In this document: positions 28,199 through 37,975 of the stretch, piece after piece
Layout: the number at the start of each line of letters is the position of its first letter
Numbering within the stretch: the stretch's first letter is position 1
NCBI RefSeq assembly: GCF_024168825.1
Contig: NZ_JALJWH010000001.1
Location: forward strand, 186,001 to 250,000
Reading direction: 5' to 3'
From: Paenarthrobacter sp. A20
GTDB taxonomy: Bacteria > Actinomycetota > Actinomycetes > Actinomycetales > Micrococcaceae
Length of the DNA stretch: 64,000 nt
Notes under the pieces: model-generated
The model's input: the letters and a program-made list of their open reading frames with translations, nothing else
Told to the model about the DNA's origin: nothing
Databases searched by the model: none
Translations under genes and position numbers: made by a program

Positions 28199-29115
28199 CG
28201 CTTATTGCGCCCCTCCGTTTCGGTCTCATCGGCGTCGACTCCCCGCACGCGCCGTCGTTTACGCGGCTCTTCGGGAACGGCTTCGACGGCGTGGTCCCCG
28301 GCGGCGTGGTGACGCACGCGTGGAAGGGGGAACCGGCGTCGGACTTTCCGTTGAGCCGCGACCGCATCGATGACTTCGCCGAAGAAGTGAGCGGGCTGGG
28401 TGTCGTCATGTGCGATTCGCCCGAGGCCGTGGCCGAGGCCTGCGACGCGCTGCTCATCGTGTCTTCCGATGCACGGACGCACCCGCGCTACTTTCAGCGC
28501 GTGGTGCGGTTCGGCAAGCCGATCTATGTGGACACGCGTTTCGCCCCCACCCTGGCTGAGGCCCGGACCATGCTCGCCCAGGCGCAAGCCTCCGGCGCTT
28601 TGGTCCTGGCGGGGTCCCCCAAGAGGTTCACGCCGGAATTCCAAGCGGCCCTGACGGGAGGGCCCTGTCAGTCCGTTTCCCTGGACGGGCCCCTGCCTAC
28701 CCAGCCCGGCCACCCGGGACTGGCCTGGTATGGCGTGCATTTGGTAGACCTCGCAGTGGCAGCGCTCGGTGCCGGCCCGGAGGCACTAACGGTCGACGCC
28801 GGGAGGCCCGGTTCCGACGGAGACGCCACCACGGTGACGGTGAGGTGGGGTGACGGACGCGTGGTCGCCATGAAGGGCGAGGCGGACTGGAGTCCGTTCA
28901 CTACCGGGCGCATCGAATCCGATGGCGGCTGCGCGGAGTTCTCGATCGAAGCCGGCCCTCCCATGCTGGTTGGCCTCTTGGAGGGGATCGTGAAATCCAT
29001 CCGGAGCGGGACACCGAACGTACCCCTGCGGGAGATCCTCAGCATCGTCGCAATCGTCGAAGCCGCCAACCGAAGCCTCGAAGCCGGACTCCCCGTCCCC
29101 CTCCCACCCAACTAA
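28195..29115 (+). CDS. Atypical Gfo/Idh/MocA-family protein, locus A
   Basis: 306 aa, shorter than the usual 330-400. The N-terminal Rossmann strand reads GLIGVDSPHAPSF where GxGxxG is expected, and the EKP motif that supplies the catalytic Lys is replaced by VDTRFAP. The C-terminal sheet domain is recognisable (VHLVDLAVAALG, IVEAANRSLEAG). It may have lost dehydrogenase activity or use another mechanism. ATG 28195 is inside the permease stop. A repeated hairpin starts one base after its stop codon. Confidence 0.7.
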   Translation: MTLIAPLRFGLIGVDSPHAPSFTRLFGNGFDGVVPGGVVTHAWKGEPASDFPLSRDRIDDFAEEVSGLGVVMCDSPEAVAEACDALLIVSSDARTHPRYFQRVVRFGKPIYVDTRFAPTLAEARTMLAQAQASGALVLAGSPKRFTPEFQAALTGGPCQSVSLDGPLPTQPGHPGLAWYGVHLVDLAVAALGAGPEALTVDAGRPGSDGDATTVTVRWGDGRVVAMKGEADWSPFTTGRIESDGGCAEFSIEAGPPMLVGLLEGIVKSIRSGTPNVPLREILSIVAIVEAANRSLEAGLPVPLPPN

Positions 29116-29163
29116 GTAGCAGCAGATGCCCGATTGAGCCCTCGTTGGAACATCTGCTGCGAC
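29116..29163. repeat. Repeated intergenic hairpin, copy B
   Basis: The arms GTAGCAGCAGATG (29116-29128) and CATCTGCTGCGAC (29151-29163) pair over 13 bp with one mismatch. The loop contains TTGAGCCCTC as in copy A (21347-21394). It begins directly after the TAA of the Gfo/Idh-like gene and separates it from the ROK kinase. Confidence 0.72.
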
Positions 29164-29194
29164 CTGCTTGGGTGCCAACCCCGAAAGATCACTG

Positions 29195-30163
29195 ATGACA
29201 CTGAGCTCCACTCCCGTTTTGCCTGCCCCGCGCATATCCGGCCCCTCCGCCACGCGCACGGTGAGGATCGGCGTCGACATCGGCGGCACCAAGATTGAGG
29301 CCGTCGCCGTGGACCAGGACTGCACCGTCCTGCACACGGTCCGGCGTCCCACCGGGTTCGGAAACGGTGCCCTGCTCAGCTCGCTCTTCGGCGTCCTCGA
29401 GGAGCTGCGCAGCGCGGAAACCCTGGCGGAGTGCACCGTGTCCGGGCTGGGCATTGGAATCCCAGGAACGGTGGATACGGAGTCCGGGTATGTGGCCAAT
29501 GCCGTCAATGTTGGTGTTGCCGGGTTGGACCTCGGCAGCCTGGTGGAGGCTGAGCAGGGGCTGCCGGTCGTGGTGGAAAACGACGTCAATGCCGCCGCCA
29601 TCGGAGCCCACTATTTGCTGGCCGACGGCGATGCCTCCGGTTCCAGCGCATACCTGAACCTCGGCACCGGATTGGCGGCGGGCTACGTCAGCAACGGCGT
29701 TGTGGTCCGGGGCACGTCCGGAGCGGCGGGCGAAATCGGCCACCTCCCCCTCGGGATGCAGGGCGAGGAATGCCCCTGCGGCCAAAAGGGCTGCCTGGAG
29801 CTCATCGCTTCGGGGTCGGGCATTGCCCGACAGTGGAAGGGCCCCGGCCGGTGGCCGGCCGTCTCGCTTTTTGAGGCAGTGCTCGACGGCGATCCGGTCG
29901 CCAAAGTTGTTCAGCAGCGGTTCTTCGAAGGTGCTGCCACAGCCATCCGAATCCTCGGACTGACCTACGACCCCGCTTCCATCTACATTGGCGGCGGCCT
30001 GAACGCCCTCGGACAGCCACTACTCAACGGTATCCAGCGGGAGCTTGCCCGGTTCGGCGCTCCCTCCCCATTCCTTTCCGGCTTGGCCCTTGGCGATCGC
30101 GTCCAGTTGGTCCCGCCGGGGCTTTCCATCGGCTCTGTCGGCGCGGCGATCACCGCCGACTAG
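29195..30163 (+). CDS. ROK-family sugar kinase
   Basis: 322 aa. The ATP-binding motif GVDIGGTKIEAVAVD (about residues 21-35), catalytic Asp in VVVENDVNAAAIG, NLGTGLAAGYV, and the zinc motif CPCGQKGCLE are all intact, with no helix-turn-helix in front, so this is a kinase. ROK kinases act on glucose, GlcNAc or related sugars. Its position just before nagB suggests phosphorylation of glucosamine or N-acetylglucosamine at C6. ATG 29195 is used; the Shine-Dalgarno is weak. Confidence 0.87.
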   Translation: MTLSSTPVLPAPRISGPSATRTVRIGVDIGGTKIEAVAVDQDCTVLHTVRRPTGFGNGALLSSLFGVLEELRSAETLAECTVSGLGIGIPGTVDTESGYVANAVNVGVAGLDLGSLVEAEQGLPVVVENDVNAAAIGAHYLLADGDASGSSAYLNLGTGLAAGYVSNGVVVRGTSGAAGEIGHLPLGMQGEECPCGQKGCLELIASGSGIARQWKGPGRWPAVSLFEAVLDGDPVAKVVQQRFFEGAATAIRILGLTYDPASIYIGGGLNALGQPLLNGIQRELARFGAPSPFLSGLALGDRVQLVPPGLSIGSVGAAITAD

Positions 30164-30197
30164 CAACGTCCCCCAGCAGTTATTCAAAGGAAGACCC

Positions 30198-30989
30198 ATG
30201 GCAGAAATCATCATTGTCCGCGACCACACCGAGGCCGGAAGTGTCGCCGCGTCGATCTTCGCACAGCAGATCATCGCCAACCCCGCCACCGTGCTGGGGC
30301 TGGCCACAGGTTCAACACCACTGTCCACGTACGCGGCATTGGCGAGGACCGTCCGCCGCGACCGGATCGATGTTTCCGGCGTACGCGGCTTCGCGCTGGA
30401 CGAGTATCTGGGCGTCCCTCCGCAGCACCCTGAGAGCTACCGCTCGGTGATCACCCGCGAGGTGGTTGAGCCTTTGGGATTGAACCCGAATCAGGTGTTC
30501 ACGCCGCGGGGCACTGGCAGCGGCATCACCCAGGCCGGAGCGGAGTACGAAGCAATGATCGCGGACGCCGGCGGAGTGGACATCCAGATCCTGGGCATCG
30601 GTTCCAACGGCCATGTGGGATTCAACGAGCCCGGGTCCTCCCTGGCATCGTCCACCCGGATCAAGGCACTGGCCGCCCAAACGCGCAAGGACAACGCCAG
30701 GTTCTTCAGTTCTCCGGACGAGGTCCCGACCCACTGCATCACCCAGGGCCTGGGAACCATACTCCGGGCACGGCGCTTGGTGCTCCTCGCCTTCGGAGCG
30801 AACAAGGCCCAGGCCGTTGCCGCTGCATTGGAAGGGCCGGTTTCCTCGGCCGTGCCGGGCTCGGTCATTCAGCAGCACGCACGGGCCACTGTGATCATCG
30901 ACGAGGACGCCGCCGCAGGGTTGGCACACGCCGAGTACTACCGGCACGCCTGGCAGTCGGCACAGGACCTGGGTGCAGGAGTTCTGTAG
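30198..30989 (+). CDS. nagB: Glucosamine-6-phosphate deaminase
   Basis: 263 aa, the standard NagB length. Signatures are GLATGSTPLSTYAAL, FALDEYLGVPPQHPESY (with the catalytic Asp) and GIGSNGHVGFNEPGSS. It converts glucosamine-6-phosphate to fructose-6-phosphate and ammonia in the cytosol. ATG 30198 has AAAGGAAG 5 nt upstream. No nagA deacetylase is next to it, so either the substrate is a free or N-sulfated glucosamine, or nagA is elsewhere. A long hairpin terminator follows. Confidence 0.93.
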   Translation: MAEIIIVRDHTEAGSVAASIFAQQIIANPATVLGLATGSTPLSTYAALARTVRRDRIDVSGVRGFALDEYLGVPPQHPESYRSVITREVVEPLGLNPNQVFTPRGTGSGITQAGAEYEAMIADAGGVDIQILGIGSNGHVGFNEPGSSLASSTRIKALAAQTRKDNARFFSSPDEVPTHCITQGLGTILRARRLVLLAFGANKAQAVAAALEGPVSSAVPGSVIQQHARATVIIDEDAAAGLAHAEYYRHAWQSAQDLGAGVL

Positions 30990-31072
30990 AGCGGGCACTA
31001 TCTGGTCCTTGCCGCGTGCGGGGACGGTCCCAGCGCGCGCCTTTGTCCGAACCGACCGTCTGTAGTTCCACC

Positions 31073-31126
31073 ACAACAGAAGCGTTCGACGGCGGGTTCC
31101 CACCCGCCGTCGAACGCTTCTGTTGT
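31073..31126. terminator. Perfect 25-bp hairpin between convergent genes
   Basis: The arms 31073-31097 and 31102-31126 are exact 25-nt inverted repeats with a 4-nt loop (TCCC); the inner stem is GACGGCGGGT/ACCCGCCGTC. No T-run follows on either side. It separates nagB (+) from the sulfoquinovose isomerase gene (-) and probably stops both transcripts. Confidence 0.8.
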
Positions 31127-31234
31127 TGCCGCGCAGGTCGTCCCCTAACAGGGGTAAGTCAAAAAGATCCCCCGGTACGCCTTCCCCTTATTGATGTCAG
31201 TGCTCGGAGTTGACGCGGCAGTCTCGGTGATTCC

Positions 31235-32491
31235 TCAGTTTCCTTGGCCGGCACGGAGATGGGCGTCCAGCAACCCTGCCGCAACTGCCGGAGCGAGGCC
31301 GGGTGCCAGCGGAAGTCGCGGAACCACAAGGCAGTGCCAAAGGTGATAGATGTCGGCCTTTCCGGACCAGACGGTGGAGGCGACGTTGCCGTGCTCGTCC
31401 AACTCCTGCTTCCAGGAACCGTGCTCGTAGTCAATGAACCAGTCGCGGGCGTGGTCCCAGATCCGCTCGTACCAGTCCGCGTATTTCTGGTCCCCTGTGG
31501 CCATGTACAGCGCGGCCGCACCCCCGATTGCTTCGACCGGCACCCAGCGAATGCGGGAGGTGACAATTGGCTTCCCGTCCCAATCCACCGAGTACACGAA
31601 TCCGGGATGGCCGTCCGGCTCCCATGCGTCGCGGATGGCGGCGTCGAACAGGCCTTTTGCGTCTTCCATGAGCCACGCAGGAACGTCCATACCGCGGGCC
31701 TCAAGGCCGGCGCGGAGGTGCAAGAGCAGCCGGGCCCACTCGACCCAGTGGCCAGGCGTTCCACCATAGGCACGGAACTGGCTGGCCCGGTCATCGGTGT
31801 TGTACTCCGGAAGCGGGGTCCAGTCCGGGTCGAAGTGCTCGAAGACCCGGTAGTTGTTGTTGCGCGCAAACTGGTGGATGAGCACCTCAGCGATGTGGAG
31901 TGCGCGCTCGAGCCAGCGATTCTCGCCCGTCACATCAGCGACGATGAGGTACGCCTCCACCGAGTGCATGCTGGCATTCCCGCCCCGGTAGGCTTCGGTT
32001 TCCGAAAAATCCCGATTCCATGAGTCGAAGCACATATTGGCTTCGTGGTCCCAGAATTTCGAGTCAGCTATATGCAGTGCCTCGTCCAGCAATTCTTGGG
32101 CACCGGGCCGGCGGGCCGCGACGGCACTCGCCGCGGCCAGAAGCACGAACGAATGCTGGTAACCGGACTTCGTGTCGTTCACGGGCCCGTTTTCGTCGAC
32201 CTCCGCGTACCAGCCGCCGAATTCGTTATCGCGGAAGGCTCCGTTGAGCGCCGCAATGCCATGGTCCACCATGGACGCGGCACCGGGGCGCCCCATCAAC
32301 GCAGCAACTGCAAAACTATGGACCATTCGGGCGGTGATCCAGAGATGGGTCGGTTTGTCGGCAAGGACCTTGCCGTAGTTGTCGAGCCAGCCGAAGCCTG
32401 TGGGGACCTTGGAACCGGCAGCGAAGTTAATGAGCCTGTCTGTCTCTACTTCGAGCCAACGTGCGTGAGCGGCGCTGTTCAGCCACGTCAT
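31235..32491 (-). CDS. sqvD: AGE-family sulfoquinovose isomerase (YihS/SqvD-like)
   Basis: 418 aa. N-acylglucosamine 2-epimerase (alpha/alpha-barrel) family. [25 protein letters not shown] closely follows the E. coli YihS active-site segment, and later conserved stretches ([30 protein letters not shown]) carry the catalytic His residues of the family. In sulfo-EMP pathways it converts sulfoquinovose to sulfofructose. On sequence alone a mannose isomerase is possible, but the surrounding kinase, aldolase and exporter favour sulfoquinovose. It is last in the minus-strand sqgA-deoR-isomerase set. Confidence 0.82.
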   Translation of the reverse strand: MTWLNSAAHARWLEVETDRLINFAAGSKVPTGFGWLDNYGKVLADKPTHLWITARMVHSFAVAALMGRPGAASMVDHGIAALNGAFRDNEFGGWYAEVDENGPVNDTKSGYQHSFVLLAAASAVAARRPGAQELLDEALHIADSKFWDHEANMCFDSWNRDFSETEAYRGGNASMHSVEAYLIVADVTGENRWLERALHIAEVLIHQFARNNNYRVFEHFDPDWTPLPEYNTDDRASQFRAYGGTPGHWVEWARLLLHLRAGLEARGMDVPAWLMEDAKGLFDAAIRDAWEPDGHPGFVYSVDWDGKPIVTSRIRWVPVEAIGGAAALYMATGDQKYADWYERIWDHARDWFIDYEHGSWKQELDEHGNVASTVWSGKADIYHLWHCLVVPRLPLAPGLAPAVAAGLLDAHLRAGQGN

Positions 32492-32680
32492 ATGGATCTC
32501 CTCAAAAATTTGCGGCCGCCGAAGGGAAGCCTGTTCTCATCTTATTGCCTGATGATTGAATTCCACCAGATAAAGTTTGTTTTCGGACATTGATAACGCA
32601 GAGTCCTAGCCTCAAAGGCCGACTGCCAGGAGTCGGTTATACGATTCGACGCGGCGTTGACTACTCCCGCGGGCAGGCGG

Positions 32681-33463
32681 CTATTCCGCTACGATCAGCC
32701 TGACGCTGCATGCCGCCAACGCCTCTGCCACTTCCCGGGGCGGCGGCGCGTCGGTGACAAGAATGTCCACCGCCTCAAAAGAAGCCAGGCGAGCGAGCGC
32801 ATACCGAAGCATTTTCTGGTGGGTGGCAACCACTACAACTTGCTCCGCAGATCCCATCAGGGCCAACTTCGTGGCCCGTTCCACGTCCCGTTCAATGTAG
32901 AAACCCTCATCGTGGATCCCACTCACACCAATAAAGGCTGTCTTCGCGCGAAGCCCTTGGACTGCGTTGACCGTCATGGGTCCGTTGAACGCCTGGCTGT
33001 CCAACAACAGCTCACCACCCAGGCAAATGGTGCGTGCGGATGTCAGCTGCAGGCACCGTTGTATGGCGGGAGCAGAGTGGGTGATGATCGTGCCCATGAA
33101 GGCAGCCGGCAGCTCCTGTGCGATCTGGTAGGTAGTGGTGCCAGCGTCCAGGATGATCGCATCACGTTCGGCGATGAGGTCCACGCACGCTTTTGCCACC
33201 CTCTGCTTCGCGTCAGCGTCCTCCCGGACGCGCGCAGCGAAGTCAGCATTTTGGCCGTGACCTTCGACAGCGCTGACCCCACCGTGGACCACCTTGACCA
33301 GCCCCAGCTTGGACAAGGCACGCGTGTCACGGCGGACCGTCATGTCCGACACGTCGAATGTGCCGGCAAGGTCTGCGGTGGAAAGGAACCCCCGCCTGCC
33401 AAGCTCGTCCAGAATGGTCTGCTGCCGCGGTGTCAGCGGCGCCTCTTCTCGTGCGATGCTCAT
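32681..33463 (-). CDS. DeoR-family transcriptional repressor of the sulfoquinovose cluster
   Basis: 260 aa. N-terminal DeoR helix-turn-helix (RQQTILDELGRRGFLSTADL AGTFDVSDMTVRRDTRALSK) and C-terminal sugar-phosphate-sensing domain with DAGTTTYQIAQEL. ATG 33463 follows GAGGGGAAG. A palindrome GTGTTG-N6-CAACAC lies 49 bp upstream of the start, and the same sequence precedes the phosphohexomutase gene, so this protein probably controls the cluster and itself. The effector would be a pathway intermediate such as a sulfosugar or its phosphate (inference). Confidence 0.88.
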   Translation of the reverse strand: MSIAREEAPLTPRQQTILDELGRRGFLSTADLAGTFDVSDMTVRRDTRALSKLGLVKVVHGGVSAVEGHGQNADFAARVREDADAKQRVAKACVDLIAERDAIILDAGTTTYQIAQELPAAFMGTIITHSAPAIQRCLQLTSARTICLGGELLLDSQAFNGPMTVNAVQGLRAKTAFIGVSGIHDEGFYIERDVERATKLALMGSAEQVVVVATHQKMLRYALARLASFEAVDILVTDAPPPREVAEALAACSVRLIVAE

Positions 33464-33511
33464 GGCTTCCCCTCGTTTGACGCCCCCCGGACCGATCATC
33501 GGTGTGGGAAA

Positions 33512-33529
33512 GTGTTGTAATTCCAACAC
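33512..33529. promoter_or_regulatory. DeoR operator site 1
   Basis: GTGTTG-N6-CAACAC (spacer TAATTC), a perfect 6-bp inverted repeat in the gap between the sqgA-like stop and the deoR start. The same arms and spacing occur at 42254-42271. Confidence 0.7.
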
Positions 33530-33537
33530 AATCTTAC

Positions 33538-34782
<1,245 letters not shown>

Positions 34783-34814
34783 TCACTACCAGTCCAACTA
34801 CAACGAGGTGGAAC

Positions 34815-35714
34815 GTGCCCCAACCGAAATCCGGAACCCTGCTTTTTGTCGGGTGTGCCACTCTGGACTCCATTGCCCTCGTGCAGGATTATCCTGCCGC
34901 CGACAGCCGCACGGTCGCCGCCGATTTCGTTACGGCAGGTGGTGGGCCGGCCGCCACGGCAGCCGTGGCAGCGGCCCGGGCCGGTGCCAGGACTGCTTTC
35001 GCGGGCGTCCTCGGCACGGACGAAGAAGGCGACCGGATCATCACGGGACTCGACGCCGAGGGCGTGGACACTTCCGCTGTCATCCGTGACCCTGAGGTCG
35101 CCACGGGCGCGAGCGTCATTATCGTCAGCAAGGCCAGCGAGAGCCGGGCCATCGTCACCCGGCCAGTGCCGCCAGTCCGTTTTCCGGCCGGCAGCCGCTT
35201 TCATGAACTGCTGCGCACTGCAGCATGGGTCCATGTGGATCACTTGGGCTGGAATGCGGTAGCAGATCTGCCCGGATTACGGATCAGCGTGGATGCCGGA
35301 AACCCCATTCCCTCCTTCAGCCCTCAGGGTGTCGAGCTGTATGTCCCCACCATCGAACGCCTGCGGGCCGAGTACGGCGACGACCTTGCCCCTGAGGTCC
35401 TCCTGCAAAGGGCCATAGATGGGGGCGCCTCGGCCGTGGTCGCCACGGCGGGGTCGGATGGAGCCTGGGGCCTTGAACGGGATGGCATTCCGTTCCACGT
35501 CCCGTCGACCCCCGCCGACATCGTCTCCACACTGGGCGCCGGCGACGTCTATCACGGCGCCATCCTGGCAGCCGTGGCAGCAGGGCTTCCCCTTGTGGAG
35601 GCTGCGTCATTCGCAGGCCGCACCGCCTCCGCATCCTGCGCAGGTTTGGATGGCCGTTCCATGATTCCACGCCAGACCGTCACCTCAGTTCTTACCGCCA
35701 ATCCCACTCTCTAG
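34815..35714 (+). CDS. sqvB: PfkB-family kinase, probable sulfofructose kinase (SqvB-like)
   Basis: 299 aa. Ribokinase/PfkB fold with the N-terminal GGGPAATAAVAAARAG signature and the C-terminal STLGAGDVYHGAILA, where Asp244 is the catalytic base. It would phosphorylate sulfofructose at C1 with ATP. GTG start 34815 is preferred because ACGAGGTGG lies just upstream and the family N-terminus begins there; the longer in-frame reading runs through the promoter. It is the first gene of the plus-strand operon, 16 bp before the aldolase. Confidence 0.82.
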   Translation: MPQPKSGTLLFVGCATLDSIALVQDYPAADSRTVAADFVTAGGGPAATAAVAAARAGARTAFAGVLGTDEEGDRIITGLDAEGVDTSAVIRDPEVATGASVIIVSKASESRAIVTRPVPPVRFPAGSRFHELLRTAAWVHVDHLGWNAVADLPGLRISVDAGNPIPSFSPQGVELYVPTIERLRAEYGDDLAPEVLLQRAIDGGASAVVATAGSDGAWGLERDGIPFHVPSTPADIVSTLGAGDVYHGAILAAVAAGLPLVEAASFAGRTASASCAGLDGRSMIPRQTVTSVLTANPTL

Positions 35715-35730
35715 CCGAAAGAAGCAGCCA

Positions 35731-36615
35731 ATGAGCACCATCGACCTTTCTTCACTCCAGCGCCCGTCGGGTGCCTTCGCCATGCTCGCCGTTGACCAGC
35801 GCGAAGCCATGCGGAACATGTTTGCCGAGCACACCGACCAACCCGTAACTGACGAGGACCTCCGCGACTTCAAGCTCGCAGCTGCCCGCATTCTCACTCC
35901 CTACGCCTCCGGAGTTCTCATTGACCGCCAGTTCGCGCTGGATCAGGCCATTGAGGCCAACGTCGTTGACCCAAGCTGCGGGCTCATCGCCTCAGCCGAC
36001 CATTTCGAGTCTGCCCATGGCGAGCTTGTGGGCGAAGTGACCATCGACAAACTTGTTGAACCGAAGAAATATGCCGCCCTGGGCGCGAAGGCCCTCAAGC
36101 TGCTGGTTCTCTACCGACCGGATGAGCCCGCCGAAGGGCGGGTGGCGATGGTCCGCGAATTCGTGGAAAGCTGCAAGTCCGCCGGGCTGATCAGCATCAT
36201 CGAACCTGTTTCCCGCAAACCCCTGGCAGGAGGCGACTTCGACTGGAACGCCGGCATTCTGGCTGCGGCCAAGGAACTCGGCAGCCTGGGAGCTGACCTC
36301 TATAAAGCGGAGGTCCCGTTCAAGGGCCAGGCTTCTGAAGCCGAAGTCCGTGCAGCTTGCGCCGAACTCACCAAGGCCATCGACGGTCCCTGGGTAGTCC
36401 TCTCCTCGGGCGTACCGGAGGAGATTTTCCCGGACGCCGTCCGATGGGCTTGCCTGGAAGGTGCCAGCGGGTTCCTGTCCGGTCGCGCCGTGTGGGCGTC
36501 CTGCATCGGCTCGTCCGACGTCGTCGAATCCTTGTCCACGGACGCAGTCCGTCGTCTGCAGCGACTCTGCGCTGTGGTCGACGAGGTGGTCTCGGCCCAG
36601 CGAACCACCGCCTGA
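35731..36615 (+). CDS. sqvA: Class I aldolase, probable sulfofructose-1-phosphate aldolase (SqvA/YihT-like)
   Basis: 294 aa, LacD/YihT-type TIM barrel. The Schiff-base Lys is Lys192 in ADLYKAEVPF, preceded by IIEPVSRKP and followed by VLSSGVPEEIF, the family phosphate-binding strand. It should cleave sulfofructose-1-phosphate to dihydroxyacetone phosphate and sulfolactaldehyde. Tagatose-1,6-bisphosphate aldolases are its nearest relatives, so the sulfonate substrate is inferred from context. The ATG follows a GAAAGAAG site. Confidence 0.85.
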   Translation: MSTIDLSSLQRPSGAFAMLAVDQREAMRNMFAEHTDQPVTDEDLRDFKLAAARILTPYASGVLIDRQFALDQAIEANVVDPSCGLIASADHFESAHGELVGEVTIDKLVEPKKYAALGAKALKLLVLYRPDEPAEGRVAMVREFVESCKSAGLISIIEPVSRKPLAGGDFDWNAGILAAAKELGSLGADLYKAEVPFKGQASEAEVRAACAELTKAIDGPWVVLSSGVPEEIFPDAVRWACLEGASGFLSGRAVWASCIGSSDVVESLSTDAVRRLQRLCAVVDEVVSAQRTTA

Positions 36616-36685
36616 TCCTTCAGGGCACCATGTGTGCCCGATTCCCCAACAACTAGGCACAGCAACACTCAACGAGGAGATTATT

Positions 36686-37975
36686 GTGAGTCAGATTTCA
36701 CGCAGGCAGGCCATGGCCGTTCTCGGAGCTCTGGGTCTCGGCGCGACCGCCGCAGCATGCGCCGGCCCCGGCGGCTCCACTGCCCCAGGTGGCGCCACAG
36801 GTCCTTCCGCGCCTGCCACCGGTGCCATCACAGGTAGGGTGTCCTTCGCCCACTGGCGTGGCGAGGACAAGGCAGTCTTCGACGAACTCATCAAACGTTT
36901 CGCTGCAAAGAACGCCGGCGTGGAGGTGGCCCAGGATATCTCCACGTCCAACGACTACAACGCCCAGGGTTTGCAAAAGGTGCGTGGCGCGGCCATCGGT
37001 GACGCGTTTGCCACCTTCCGCGGTGCCCAGTTCAACAATTTCAGTGAAGCCGGAATCTACACCGAGCTGAAGAACAGCAAAGCTGTTGGCAATTACCAGA
37101 AGGGCCTTCTGACGGCCGGACAGTCGGGCGACAGCCAATTGGGCCTGCCGTATCAGGTGGTCTTCCCCATGCCGATGGCCAACATGGACCTGTTCGACAA
37201 AGCCGGCGCCGAACTGGCGCCAAAAGACTGGGACGCCTTCCTGGGCATGTGCGAAAAGTTGGCTGCATCCGGCGTCGTCCCCATCTCCTGGCCCGGCGGC
37301 GACGTTGGAAATGGTGGCCAGCTCTTCAACTGCATGATTGCCAACAACGCCCCGGTGGATGACATGTGTGCCCAAATCGAACAGGGCAAGCTCAAGTGCA
37401 CGGATGACTGGTTCATCAGGATGTTGAACCAGTACAAGGATCTGGTCCCCTACCTCCAGCCCAATGCCACAGGTACTGCTGTGGAGCCTGCACAGAATCT
37501 CTTCTCCCAAGGCAAGGCCGCGATGCTGGCCACGGGCTCGTACCACATCGCAGCTGTCCGCAACCTGGGTGCGACGTTCCCCATCGAGCTGGTCTTCCCC
37601 AACACGTCCACGGACGGCAACGCCAAGTATGAGGGCGCCTACAATGCCACGTTCATCCTGGGCGTCAACTCCGCCAGCAAGAACCAGGCGGCCGCCGCAG
37701 CATGGATTGACTTCCTGTCCGAACCTGCCAACGCTGGCTACTACGCCAACCAGACGGCCCAGCATGTGTCCGTCAAGGACGTCGAATACACCAACTCGGA
37801 CCTCAAGCGTTTGAGCCCGTGGCTGGACAAGAAGACGGCCTTGGCCGCCCGGTTCCAGTTCCAGAACCTGGACGTCCGCAACGCCGTTGAAGCCAGCGCA
37901 ACGGCTGTCATTTCAGGCACCAGCCCTGAACAAGCAGCCGAGGCAGCCCAGAAGATTGTCGACGAACGGCTGTGA
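36686..37975 (+). CDS. ABC transporter substrate-binding lipoprotein, probable sulfoquinovoside-binding
   Basis: 429 aa. The N-terminus SQISRRQAMAVLGALGLGA carries a twin-arginine motif and ends in TAAAC, so this is a likely Tat-exported lipoprotein. The rest is a family 1 solute-binding fold (VSFAHWRGEDKAVFDELIKR). GTG 36686 has ACGAGGAG 6 nt upstream. It lies between the aldolase and two permeases; the ligand is presumably sulfoquinovose or its glycerol glycoside. Confidence 0.85.
   Translation: MSQISRRQAMAVLGALGLGATAAACAGPGGSTAPGGATGPSAPATGAITGRVSFAHWRGEDKAVFDELIKRFAAKNAGVEVAQDISTSNDYNAQGLQKVRGAAIGDAFATFRGAQFNNFSEAGIYTELKNSKAVGNYQKGLLTAGQSGDSQLGLPYQVVFPMPMANMDLFDKAGAELAPKDWDAFLGMCEKLAASGVVPISWPGGDVGNGGQLFNCMIANNAPVDDMCAQIEQGKLKCTDDWFIRMLNQYKDLVPYLQPNATGTAVEPAQNLFSQGKAAMLATGSYHIAAVRNLGATFPIELVFPNTSTDGNAKYEGAYNATFILGVNSASKNQAAAAAWIDFLSEPANAGYYANQTAQHVSVKDVEYTNSDLKRLSPWLDKKTALAARFQFQNLDVRNAVEASATAVISGTSPEQAAEAAQKIVDERL

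Noticed and set aside
29195..30163. Second ROK repressor
   Set aside because: The protein starts directly with the kinase ATP-binding motif and has no helix-turn-helix, so it was called a kinase.
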